Position numbers and translations under genes: made by a program. Under the pieces are notes generated by a model that saw nothing but the letters and a program-made list of their open reading frames with translations, had not been told where the DNA came from and did not search any database. DNA of 64,000 bases, from NCBI RefSeq assembly GCF_002860345.1, contig NZ_NMYC01000001.1, forward strand, positions 124,001-188,000, read 5' to 3'. How positions within the stretch are numbered: position 1 is the stretch's first letter; each line of letters opens with the position of its first letter. Positions 17,188-24,852 of the stretch are shown here, in pieces. The stretch comes from Bifidobacterium anseris. Its GTDB lineage: Bacteria; Actinomycetota; Actinomycetes; Actinomycetales; Bifidobacteriaceae.

Positions 17188-17943
17188 CTATCCGCGATCC
17201 GCGAGCGCCGCGCTCACATGGGTGGAAGGCGCGCCAAGCGTCTCGGCCGCCGCAGGCGCACCTACGAGCGTGGGCAACGGTGCGGCGGCGTCGAACACGA
17301 CGGTCAGCAGTCCCTTGCGCACACGCACCTCGGCGACGAGCCCGTCCACGAATTCGTTGCTCAGGCCGTTGACCTGCAGGTTCGTCATCGTCGCGTCATG
17401 CAGTTCGTACGCGAGCCCGCGCTCGTCGACGCCGCGCGCCTCGTCGCTGTGCGCGAACACGGAGATGTACTGCGTGCCGTGCACGGGGTGCGCGGGGAAC
17501 GTGAGCGCCGCGTCGCATATGGCGGTCACGATCTGCCCGGCACCGTGCAGGAACGCGATGCCGCCGTGCGCGGCGATGAACGCGAGCTGTTGAATGTTGG
17601 AGATCGTGTGGTCGACGCGCCCGCCCAATCCGCCGTAGATGTGGAACGCGCGGCCGCCGTGCGCCCATCCGATCTTCAGCGCGCTCAGCAGGTCGGGGTC
17701 GTCCTTCTGCGGCGGCAGCGCCACGGTCTCGGCGCCGATCGCGCTGCGCGCGCTGTGGACCGAGTCGAGGTCGCCGACCACGGCGTCCACCTGCACGCCG
17801 AGCTCGCGCGCGTGGTCGTAGCCGCCGTCCGCGGCGACGACGAATGTGCCGGGTGGCACGTCAATCGGCTCGCGGTAGTACTCGCCGGCCGCGAATACCA
17901 CGCAGGTGGGCAGGGGTGTGCGCGCCGTCCGTACCGGTGCCAT
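17188..17943 (-). CDS. thiamine pyrophosphokinase
   Basis: A 251-residue enzyme that converts thiamine to thiamine diphosphate with ATP. Family motifs in order: VVAADGGYDHARELG, DAVVGDLDSV, LPPQKDDPDLLSALKIGW and FHIYGGLGGRVDHTISNIQQ. The C-terminal beta-sandwich region (GLSNEFVDGLVAEVRVRKG) matches the substrate domain. The ATG at 17943 is chosen for the AAGGAGCGGCC ribosome site; the open frame runs to 18039 without family sequence. It is divergent from the membrane-fused methyltransferase-like gene and shares its short upstream region. Confidence 0.9.
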   Translation of the reverse strand: MAPVRTARTPLPTCVVFAAGEYYREPIDVPPGTFVVAADGGYDHARELGVQVDAVVGDLDSVHSARSAIGAETVALPPQKDDPDLLSALKIGWAHGGRAFHIYGGLGGRVDHTISNIQQLAFIAAHGGIAFLHGAGQIVTAICDAALTFPAHPVHGTQYISVFAHSDEARGVDERGLAYELHDATMTNLQVNGLSNEFVDGLVAEVRVRKGLLTVVFDAAAPLPTLVGAPAAAETLGAPSTHVSAALADRG

Positions 17944-18080
17944 GGCCGCTCCTTGGGTTGTGTGTTGGCTTGCGCAGTGCATGTTGCGTACTGTATAAGC
18001 CACCGTACCGTATGTATATGTACTTGCCGCGCCGCGCAATGAACGCGCGCCGGGCGCGCAGTGGGAGGAGTCGCAGGGAA

Positions 18081-19715
18081 GTGAGCGGTGCCGAGGGCGT
18101 GAAGCGGCCGATCCTCGCGTCGAAGGTGTTTCTGTATGTCACCGAGTTCGTCTCGGGCATGGCCGTCATGGCGGCCGAACTCGGCGCCCAGCGCCTGCTC
18201 GCGCCGTATTTCTCGAGTTCGCAGATCGTGTGGACGATCATCATCGGCACGATCATGATAGCGCTCGCGTTGGGCGCGGTGTTCGGCGGCAGGTGGGCGG
18301 ACCGCGACCCCGACCCGGACCGCATGTACATGCGCGTGCTCGTGGCGGCCGTGTGGATCGCGCTGATCCCGCTTGTGGGCAAATATATTGTGATGCTCGT
18401 CTCCGGCGCGCTCATCGTGACCGTGTCCACGAACTTCCTGACGATCGCCGCGTTCGTCTGCTGCATGGTCATCTTCGTGCCGCCGCTGTTCCTGCTGGGT
18501 ACGGTGACGCCGGCGCTCAACAAATTCGCGACCGATTCGCTCGAAGACAACGCGTCGGTCGTGGGGCGGCTATCCGCCTGCAACACGGTCGGTTCGATCC
18601 TCGGCACATTCCTACCCACCTTCGTCACCATCCCGGCCGTCGGCACGTTCGTCACATTCCTCGTGTTCTCCGGGCTGCTGCTGGCGCTGCCCGTCACCTA
18701 CTTCCTGTCCGCACAGGTGCACCGCGTGGCGTGCGCGGTCAGTGTGGTCGTGTTCGCGGCGTCCGCGGTGTGCTCGCCGCTCACCGGCTTCGCGTTCTGG
18801 ATGGACAAGCGCACGCTCGCGTATGAGGGTGAATCGATGTACAACTACCTGCAGGTGCAGGATATGCCCGACCGTACGATCCTCTCCACGAACGTGCTCT
18901 TCGGTGTGCAGTCGGTGACGATGAAGAGCAACGAACCCACCGGCATGTATTACGACGTCGCGCTCGCCGCGCCCGCGATCGCCGAGCATGCCGACTCCGC
19001 GCTGATCCTGGGCATGGGCACTGGCACATATGCGCGCGCCTTGCGCAAGTATTCGCCGGGGACGACGGTGACGGGCGTCGAGATCGACAGCAAGATCACC
19101 CAGCTGGCGAACACGTATTTCGACGAGCCGGCTGACATCGGCGTGGCCATCTACGACGGGCGCGCATGGCTTGCGGCGAGCCACGAGCGGTTCGACGTGA
19201 TCATGGTCGACGCGTATCAGGACATCACAATCCCGTTCCAGATGAGCTCGAAGGAGTTCTTCGCGCTCGTGCATGAGCATCTCAACGACGGCGGCGTCAT
19301 GGTCGTCAACATGAACATGATCAGCGACGGCGAAGGGTCGATCAACGAGGCGCTCACCGACACGATCGCGAGCGTGTTCGGCGAGTCGAACCTCGTGACG
19401 GCGGATGTGCCGCATACCACGAACCGCGAGCTGTTCGCGCTCAAGCGCGGCTCGGCGTCGTCGCCGTCCATCCGCCAGCGGATCGCGGCGATGCGCGCGG
19501 GGAACACGGCCCTCGACCGCGCGGTCGATCAGGTCGATCCGGTGTTCGAACCGGTGCATGTGGGGCGGCGGCCAGTGGTGCTCACCGACGACAAAGCGCC
19601 CGTGGAAGTGCTCGGCATGCGCGCGATCGACGGCATCATCGCCGAACAGGCAGGCCCATACCGGCAGATCCTGCGCGACGAGGGTATCGGGGGACTGCTG
19701 CGCGAAGTGCGCTGA
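18081..19715 (+). CDS. membrane-fused spermidine-synthase-like protein
   Basis: About 544 residues. The first 230 or so form seven to eight membrane segments (FVSGMAVMAAELGAQRLLAPYF, IIIGTIMIALALGAVFGG and others), as in the membrane half of fused MFS/spermidine-synthase proteins. The rest is a SAM-dependent Rossmann domain with LILGMGTGTYARAL, TVTGVEIDSKI and DGRAWLAASHERFDVIMVDAYQ. Real polyamine synthesis is doubtful because the classic GGGDG motif is absent. Start: GTG 18081 follows GGGAGGAG; ATG 18040 and ATG 18010 are alternatives without ribosome sites. Confidence 0.8.
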   Translation: MSGAEGVKRPILASKVFLYVTEFVSGMAVMAAELGAQRLLAPYFSSSQIVWTIIIGTIMIALALGAVFGGRWADRDPDPDRMYMRVLVAAVWIALIPLVGKYIVMLVSGALIVTVSTNFLTIAAFVCCMVIFVPPLFLLGTVTPALNKFATDSLEDNASVVGRLSACNTVGSILGTFLPTFVTIPAVGTFVTFLVFSGLLLALPVTYFLSAQVHRVACAVSVVVFAASAVCSPLTGFAFWMDKRTLAYEGESMYNYLQVQDMPDRTILSTNVLFGVQSVTMKSNEPTGMYYDVALAAPAIAEHADSALILGMGTGTYARALRKYSPGTTVTGVEIDSKITQLANTYFDEPADIGVAIYDGRAWLAASHERFDVIMVDAYQDITIPFQMSSKEFFALVHEHLNDGGVMVVNMNMISDGEGSINEALTDTIASVFGESNLVTADVPHTTNRELFALKRGSASSPSIRQRIAAMRAGNTALDRAVDQVDPVFEPVHVGRRPVVLTDDKAPVEVLGMRAIDGIIAEQAGPYRQILRDEGIGGLLREVR

Positions 19716-19742
19716 CACGCGGATGGCTGTTGTCGGGGGCTG

Positions 19743-19751
19743 TGCTATACT
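19743..19751 (+). promoter_or_regulatory. extended -10 promoter of infC operon
   Basis: TG-C-TATACT. It implies transcription from about 19758 and a roughly 250-nt untranslated leader before infC. No convincing -35 box is seen at 17 bp. Confidence 0.6.
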
Positions 19752-19757
19752 CAACAA

Positions 19758-20006
19758 GGCTTGAGAAATCAAGAAAGCGGGAAACCCACCTGGAAGTCCA
19801 TCATGACTTCGGGTCATAGGCACGGCCTGCGCTGCATGCATTGCGGCAGGGGCGTTGCACGCGACCGACGGACGGCATGTCCGCACGGCGTCGCGCGGCA
19901 GGAACAAATGGTCGATTTTCGGCGATGTTCCATGATGCCTGTGAATCGGAGATGATGACGGCGCGGATGGGCGACCGCTGCAGGAAACCATAGGATTGGA
20001 GTCATC
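19758..20006 (+). promoter_or_regulatory. long 5' leader of infC-rpmI-rplT
   Basis: About 250 nt without a good coding frame. In other bacteria this operon's leader carries autoregulation by IF3 or L20, so the leader may be a control element. The only frame inside (19761-19955, TTG start) lacks a ribosome site. I could not assign a known leader structure. Confidence 0.4.
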
Positions 20007-20684
20007 ATTAGCGACGAACCACGCATTAACGACGAGATTCGCGTCTCACAGGTGCGCCTTATCGGACCGAACGGCGAGCAGGTGGGAGTCATCGCGACTT
20101 CCGTCGCACTGAGCCTGGCGAAGGAAGCGAACCTCGATCTCGTCGAGGTGGCACCCAACGCGAAGCCTCCGGTTGCCAAGCTGATCGACTACGGCAAGTT
20201 CAAGTACAACGAGAAGATCAAGCAGCGCGAAGCGCGCCGCAACCAGAGCACCGCGGAAATCAAGGAGATCCGTTTCCGCCTCAAGATCGACGAGCACGAC
20301 TTTGAGGTCAAGAAGGGCCATGTCGAGCGCTTCCTCAACGGCGGCGACAAGGTCAAGGTCACGATCATGCTGCGCGGACGCGAACAATCGCGCCCCATCG
20401 GCGGCGTCGAGCTGCTGCAGCGCCTTGCCGACGAGGTCGCGGAATCGGGAACGATCGAATCCGCGCCGAAGCAGGAGGGCCGCAACATCATCATGACCCT
20501 CGCCCCGAAGGGCAAGAAGGTGCACACGCAGTCCGAGCAGCGCCGTCGCGGTGCGGAATCCCGCGCCGAACGTCAGGCGCGTCAGGCCGCACGCCTCGCC
20601 GCCAAGCAGGAGGCCAAGGCCCAGGAGGCGAAGGAAGCACAAGCCGTCGTCGCCGAAGCAACCGAGACTTCAGCAACGAAGTAA
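20007..20684 (+). CDS. infC: translation initiation factor IF-3 (AUU start)
   Basis: IF3 binds the 30S subunit and checks start-codon pairing. The conserved N-terminus [20 protein letters not shown] is encoded upstream of the first ordinary start (GTG 20052). Between the in-frame stop at 19956 and 20052 no ATG, GTG or TTG exists, so the start must be ATT 20007 (or ATC 20004); GGAG lies 5 nt before ATT. AUU is also the infC start in E. coli, where IF3 represses itself through it. The body shows [18 protein letters not shown] and [15 protein letters not shown]. An Ala/Glu/Lys-rich tail of about 50 residues extends past the usual end. Confidence 0.9.
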   Translation: MSDEPRINDEIRVSQVRLIGPNGEQVGVIATSVALSLAKEANLDLVEVAPNAKPPVAKLIDYGKFKYNEKIKQREARRNQSTAEIKEIRFRLKIDEHDFEVKKGHVERFLNGGDKVKVTIMLRGREQSRPIGGVELLQRLADEVAESGTIESAPKQEGRNIIMTLAPKGKKVHTQSEQRRRGAESRAERQARQAARLAAKQEAKAQEAKEAQAVVAEATETSATK

Positions 20685-20701
20685 CAACAAGGAGGGCAGC
20701 A

Positions 20702-20893
20702 ATGCCGAAGATGAAGACAAAGACCGCGGCCGCCAAGCGCGTTCGTGTGACGGGTTCCGGTAAGCTCATGCACGCTGGCTGCGGCATGCGCCACAACCTC
20801 GAGCACAAGTCCGCTCACAAGCGCCGCGAACTGAAGCGCGACTCCGTTCTGCCGACGTCGCAGGCCAAGAAGATGAAGGGCCTGCTGGGCTGA
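20702..20893 (+). CDS. rpmI: 50S ribosomal protein bL35
   Basis: A 63-residue basic ribosomal protein starting [20 protein letters not shown] with [16 protein letters not shown] and the end [12 protein letters not shown], matching bL35. AAGGAGGGCAGCA precedes the ATG. It lies 17 nt after infC and 47 nt before rplT, the standard operon order. Confidence 0.97.
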   Translation: MPKMKTKTAAAKRVRVTGSGKLMHAGCGMRHNLEHKSAHKRRELKRDSVLPTSQAKKMKGLLG

Positions 20894-20940
20894 GACCGGC
20901 AAGTCGAGATCGTTTCAAGAAAGAAAGCTGAGGAACAACA

Positions 20941-21324
20941 ATGGCACGTGTCAAGCGCGCAGTGAACGCCCACAAGAAGCGTCGTACAGTTCTCGAAAGG
21001 GCCTCGGGCTACCGTGGCCAGCGTTCCCGCCTGTACCGCAAGGCGAAGGAACAGCTGCTGCACTCCTTCAACTACAACTACCGTGACCGCAAGGCGCGCA
21101 AGGGCGACTTCCGCAAGCTGTGGATCCAGCGCATCAACATCGCCGTGCGTAACGAGGGCATCACCTACAACCGCTTCATCCAGGGCCTGCGCCTCGCCGG
21201 CATCGAGCTCGACCGCCGTGCGCTCGCCGACCTCGCCGTGAACGATCCGGATACGTTTAAGACGATCGTCGAGCAGGCGAAGGCCGCGCTGCCCGAGGAC
21301 GTCAACGCTCCGGTCGCCGCCTGA
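20941..21324 (+). CDS. rplT: 50S ribosomal protein bL20
   Basis: A 127-residue ribosomal protein: [60 protein letters not shown] and [20 protein letters not shown] are bL20 signatures. It binds 23S rRNA during assembly and in some bacteria also represses its own operon. A ribosome site AAAGCTGAGGAACAACA precedes the ATG. The operon ends at the hairpin at 21408-21446. Confidence 0.97.
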   Translation: MARVKRAVNAHKKRRTVLERASGYRGQRSRLYRKAKEQLLHSFNYNYRDRKARKGDFRKLWIQRINIAVRNEGITYNRFIQGLRLAGIELDRRALADLAVNDPDTFKTIVEQAKAALPEDVNAPVAA

Positions 21325-21390
21325 GCCGACGGACGAGTGACGTTCCGTCCGCCCGATGGCGGATCGGGGCATCGCCCACAGAGATGACAC

Positions 21391-21404
21391 ACCGATATAT
21401 CGGT
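21391..21404. other. 14-bp perfect palindrome
   Basis: ACCGATATATCGGT, self-complementary without a loop, between rplT and its terminator hairpin. It may be a protein site; nothing else supports that. Confidence 0.35.
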
Positions 21405-21407
21405 GGT

Positions 21408-21446
21408 GAAGAGCCGAACCCAGCCCTGTGCCGGGTTCGGCTCTTC
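21408..21446 (+). terminator. infC-rpmI-rplT terminator
   Basis: 14-bp perfect arms (GAAGAGCCGAACCC, 21408-21421, with 21433-21446) around an 11-nt loop, 84 bp past rplT. No U-tract. Confidence 0.8.
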
Positions 21447-21483
21447 GTATCGGTGGTAGTCAGTGGTAGTCGATGGTAGTCAA

Positions 21484-21639
21484 GTGGTTGAAGCCAATCA
21501 CATACTGCCGTGTTGGATGCTGTAGATGGCAGTCGGTGGTTGAGGTCAATCATGGACTGCCGTTGCGGGCGCTGTAGATGGTGGTCGGTGGTTGAAGTCA
21601 ATCATGGACCGCCGCGTCTGCTACGGACTGCCGTGGTAG
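21484..21639. repeat. 52-bp tandem repeat between rplT and xerD
   Basis: Copies begin at 21484, 21536 and 21588, each opening GTGGTTGARGYCAATCAYRN and containing ACTGCCG and CTGTAGATGG. The third copy is partial and runs into a hairpin. Ahead of it lie shorter GGTAGTC repeats (21457-21482). No gene lies in the 420-bp gap 21325-21744. Confidence 0.75.
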
Positions 21640-21649
21640 ACGCGGCGGT
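21608..21649. terminator. hairpin upstream of xerD
   Basis: 12-bp perfect arms ACCGCCGCGTCT (21608-21619) and AGACGCGGCGGT (21638-21649). It could be a second terminator or a leader structure. AT-rich sequence (21660-21690) follows and may hold the xerD promoter. Confidence 0.45.
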
Positions 21650-21744
21650 GGCAGATGTAGTAGTAGATATATGTAGATATATATGGTATCGGCGGATAGA
21701 TGACGACCGGGCGTACGCGGATCGGAGGGCGAAGGAGGATGGGG

Positions 21745-22668
21745 ATGGCGAATGGGCTGCGGATGGCGGAATCGAAGTTCCTTGCGACGATCGACGTCGA
21801 ACGCGGACTCGCGAAAGCCACCGTCGAAGCCTATGAACGCGATCTCGACCGCTATCTGCTGTGGCTTGACAGGCACGGCGTCGACGACGCGCGCGCGATC
21901 ACGTCGCTGCACGTCGAGGCGTTCATGCAGTCGCTCGCTATCGACGGGCAAAGCTCGGCGACCCGCGCGCGGCATTTGGCGAGCGTGCACATGTTCCACC
22001 GGTTCATGCTCGGCGAGCATCTCGTCGACGACGACATCTCGCAGCAGGTGAAGGCGCCGAAGGCCGGGTCGGCGCTGCCGGACGTCCTCGACGTCGACGA
22101 GGTCACCGCACTGCTCAAGGCGGCGCGCCCTGCAAGCACGGACGACGCGGCCGGACTGCGCGACGACGCGCTGCTCGAGTTCATGTACGCGACCGGCTGC
22201 CGCGTCAGCGAAGCCGTCGGCACGAATCTCGACGATTTCGACTTCGACGAGCAGGTCGTGCGCCTGACCGGCAAAGGCGACAAGCAGCGGCTCGTGCCCT
22301 TCGGCGACTATGCGCGCGACGCGCTGACCGACTACTTGAAGTACGGCCGCACGCCGTTGCAGGAACGCGCGAAGAGTGCGCCGGAACTGCGCGCGACCTT
22401 CCTCAATCTGCGCGGGCGTCGCCTGTCGCGGCAGTCGGTGTGGGAGATCATCCGCCGCGCAGGCGAACGTGCACATATCACGCGTCCGTTGCACCCGCAC
22501 ACGCTGCGGCATTCGTTCGCGACACACCTCATCCAGGGCGGCGCGGATGTGCGTACCGTGCAGGAGCTGCTCGGGCACGCGTCGGTCAAGACGACGCAGA
22601 TCTACACGCATATCAGCCCCGAAGCGCTCATCGAAACGTATATCACCGCTCATCCACGCGCCAAATAG
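21745..22668 (+). CDS. xerD: tyrosine recombinase XerD
   Basis: A 307-residue site-specific recombinase that, with XerC, resolves chromosome dimers at dif. The catalytic set is complete: R in ATGCRVSEAVG, K in LTGKGDKQRLVP, HxxR in HTLRHSFATHL, H in LLGHASVKTTQ and Tyr in TQIYTHISPE. The N-terminal SAM-like core-binding domain spans about residues 5-90. The ATG at 21745 has AAGGAGG 6 nt upstream; an ATG at 21739 overlaps that site. Assignment as XerD rather than XerC rests on motif style and on a second, XerC-like gene at 37929. Confidence 0.9.
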   Translation: MANGLRMAESKFLATIDVERGLAKATVEAYERDLDRYLLWLDRHGVDDARAITSLHVEAFMQSLAIDGQSSATRARHLASVHMFHRFMLGEHLVDDDISQQVKAPKAGSALPDVLDVDEVTALLKAARPASTDDAAGLRDDALLEFMYATGCRVSEAVGTNLDDFDFDEQVVRLTGKGDKQRLVPFGDYARDALTDYLKYGRTPLQERAKSAPELRATFLNLRGRRLSRQSVWEIIRRAGERAHITRPLHPHTLRHSFATHLIQGGADVRTVQELLGHASVKTTQIYTHISPEALIETYITAHPRAK

Positions 22669-22774
22669 CCGATTGCGGTGCGTACGAAGCGGTACACTGA
22701 ACATTTAGTAAAGACAGGACGTCACCGATGCGCCGGCGGCGTCGGCACATGCATGACCTGATAAAGTGAGCGGT

Positions 22775-23614
22775 ATGCCTACGGATTTGCTTGGACGAGA
22801 ATACGAGACCTTCCCGGTACCCGAGCCGTTGCAGCAGCACGGTCCGGCGCGGGTCATCGCCATGTGCAACCAGAAGGGCGGCGTAGGCAAGACGACGAGC
22901 TCGATCAACATCGCCGGCGCGCTCGCACAGTACGGCAGGCGCGTGCTCATCGTCGACTTCGACCCGCAAGGCGCGGCGACGGTGGGGCTCGGCATCAACG
23001 CGAACGTGCTCGACAACACGATCTACACGGCGTTGTTCGACCCGAAGGTCGACGTGCACGACATCATCCAGCCGACGAAGTTCGCCGGACTCGACATCAT
23101 CCCGGCGAACATCGACCTGTCGGCCGCCGAAGTGCAGCTCGTGACCGAAGTGGGACGCGAGCAGATCCTCGCGAGCGTGCTGCGTCCGGTCATCAAGGAG
23201 TACGACGCGATCATCATCGACTGCCAGCCGTCGCTCGGTCTGCTCACCGTCAACGCGCTGACGGCGGCGGACGGCGTCATCATCCCGGTGGCTGCCGAGT
23301 TTTTCGCGTTGCGCGGCGTGGCGCTGCTCATGCAGTCGATCGAGAAGGTGCAGGCGCGCATCAACCCCGGGCTCGAGGTCTTCGGCGTGCTCGTGACGAT
23401 GTACACGCATACGCTGCACTGCGACGAGGTCGTGCAGCGCATCTACGAGGCCTTCGGCGACAAGGTGTTCCATTCGGTCATCTCACGCTCGATCAAGCTG
23501 CCCGACGCGAACGTCGCGGCAGCGCCGATCACCTATTACGCGCACAACCACAAGACGGCGCGCGAATACCGGGAGGTCGCGCGCGAGCTCATCGCGAAGG
23601 GGATCATCGCGTAA
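22775..23614 (+). CDS. ParA/Soj family ATPase
   Basis: A 279-residue deviant Walker ATPase for DNA partitioning. The deviant P-loop CNQKGGVGKTTSSINIAGAL is at about residues 31-50, Walker A' VLIVDFDPQGAATVG follows, and IIIDCQPSLGLLTVNAL marks Walker B. The chromosomal copy next to xerD is not accompanied by a parB here, so its partner is unknown. ATG 22775 has no ribosome site but a TAAAGT box (22762-22767) 7 nt upstream, suggesting a leaderless message; GTG 22766 is an alternative. Confidence 0.9.
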   Translation: MPTDLLGREYETFPVPEPLQQHGPARVIAMCNQKGGVGKTTSSINIAGALAQYGRRVLIVDFDPQGAATVGLGINANVLDNTIYTALFDPKVDVHDIIQPTKFAGLDIIPANIDLSAAEVQLVTEVGREQILASVLRPVIKEYDAIIIDCQPSLGLLTVNALTAADGVIIPVAAEFFALRGVALLMQSIEKVQARINPGLEVFGVLVTMYTHTLHCDEVVQRIYEAFGDKVFHSVISRSIKLPDANVAAAPITYYAHNHKTAREYREVARELIAKGIIA

Positions 23615-23660
23615 GCGGCTGCGGTCGCGGCGGCCTCGGCGGCTGTTACCTCGGCGACAT

Positions 23661-23703
23661 GCAGGCCCCGTGCCCACGAGACGATCGCGGGCGCGGGGCC
23701 TGC
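23661..23703 (+). terminator. parA terminator
   Basis: 15-bp arms GCAGGCCCCGTGCCC (23661-23675) and 23689-23703, one G-U pair. No U-tract. Confidence 0.75.
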
Positions 23704-23758
23704 GTTCGTGTATGGGGAGTGCAGGGGAGCACCGATCATCGTGGACCACTATATGGTC

Positions 23759-23789
23759 AGCACTTATAGTCATGTTGACTATAAGTGCT
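23759..23789. promoter_or_regulatory. palindromic NrtR operator (putative)
   Basis: Perfect 14-bp arms AGCACTTATAGTCA (23759-23772) and TGACTATAAGTGCT (23776-23789) around TGT. It lies about 115 bp upstream of nrtR. The AT-rich core with TATAGTCA half-sites resembles known actinobacterial NrtR operators, and each half contains a -10-like TATAGT, so binding would block transcription. Confidence 0.75.
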
Positions 23790-23904
23790 ATGCTGACGAT
23801 GACACAACGCGGATGGCGATTCGTTCGCCGCGTAGATGGAAACCGCACATGCGAATCGCATATGGCAGACCGCGTGCGGCAACGACGGTGGAGGAGCGTG
23901 GACG

Positions 23905-24726
23905 ATGGGCATCGGCAATGTCAGCGAACGCCGCGACGAGGCGCCCCAGGTGGGCGTCACCTCGGTCATCCTCGCCCTCGGCCCGGCCGACGACGGCGAA
24001 CGCCGCCGGCTGTGGCTGCCGCTCGTGCGCCGCGTGCGCGAGCCGTTTCGCGGCGCGTGGGCGCTGCCGGGCGGCCCGCTCAAGGCGGGTCGTTCGCTCG
24101 AACGTTCCGCCTACGAGACGCTCGCCTCGACAACCGACCTGCATCCGGGCTACCTCGAGCAGCTGTACACCTTCGGCGACCCCGAGCGTTCGCGCGGGGG
24201 AGTGCCGATGGTCTCGATCTGCTACTGGGCGCTCGTTGGGCAGGTGGATGTCGCTTCGCTCGAGCCGCGGCACAACGTGGCGTGGTTCGCCGAGGACGCG
24301 CTTCCCGAACTCGCCTTCGACCATCGCCGCATCGTCGACTATGCGATCTGGCGGCTGCGGCATCGTCTCGACATGCCCAAGGTCGTGCGCGAGCTCGTCG
24401 GCGAGACCTTCACGCTGCGCGAACTGCACGCCGTGAGCGAGGCAATTGAAGGACATCCGGTCGATCTGGCCAACTTCCGCCGACGCACGCTCGCATCGGG
24501 GATGCTCGAGGAAACCGGCGAACGTCGCCGCGTCGGCCGTCAGCGTCCGGCCGCGCTCTACCGTTTCCGTGCCGACGCCGATGCGCCGGCGGATGACGCG
24601 CTGCCGCAGGGCTTCGATGCCGGCGAACTGTCGAGGATCGTCGATGCATCGCCGACGGCAGACGATGCCGGCGCGCGCGACCATCTGGGCGCGCTCGCGG
24701 CGCTGACGACCGCCGCGCGGCCGTGA
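23905..24726 (+). CDS. nrtR: NrtR-type NAD metabolism regulator
   Basis: A 273-residue protein with an N-terminal NUDIX-like domain and a C-terminal winged helix. The NUDIX region (FRGAWALPGGPLKAGRSLER, then SAYETLASTTDL) has lost the catalytic REUxEE glutamates, as in NrtR repressors, which sense ADP-ribose-type ligands rather than cleave them. The DNA-binding part is FTLRELHAVSEAIEG to FRRRTLASGMLEETG and RRVGRQRPAALYRF. GGAGGAG lies 8 nt before ATG 23905. The palindrome upstream suggests autoregulation, and the downstream transporter fits niacin uptake. Confidence 0.9.
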   Translation: MGIGNVSERRDEAPQVGVTSVILALGPADDGERRRLWLPLVRRVREPFRGAWALPGGPLKAGRSLERSAYETLASTTDLHPGYLEQLYTFGDPERSRGGVPMVSICYWALVGQVDVASLEPRHNVAWFAEDALPELAFDHRRIVDYAIWRLRHRLDMPKVVRELVGETFTLRELHAVSEAIEGHPVDLANFRRRTLASGMLEETGERRRVGRQRPAALYRFRADADAPADDALPQGFDAGELSRIVDASPTADDAGARDHLGALAALTTAARP

Positions 24727-24803
24727 GCGCGGGCGTGTGCCAGACGACAGCCGCCGAACCACCGCAGCCGTCACATCAATCATCGAATGAACCATTCGAA
24801 CCA

Positions 24804-24829
24804 CCACAATCACAATCACAATCACAATC
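24804..24829. repeat. hexanucleotide repeat before niaP
   Basis: Four copies of CACAAT in tandem (CCACAATCACAATCACAATC and on) between nrtR and the transporter gene. Copy number could vary by slippage, with possible effects on the leader. Confidence 0.55.
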
Positions 24830-24852
24830 AACGCAGCCCATGGGAGGTACCA

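Noticed and set aside
19761-19955. 64-residue frame in the infC leader with CMHCGRG
   Set aside because: TTG start without ribosome site; Cys and His look incidental.
20052-20684. infC starting at GTG 20052
   Set aside because: It would drop the conserved N-terminal segment encoded at 20010-20051, and no ribosome site precedes it.
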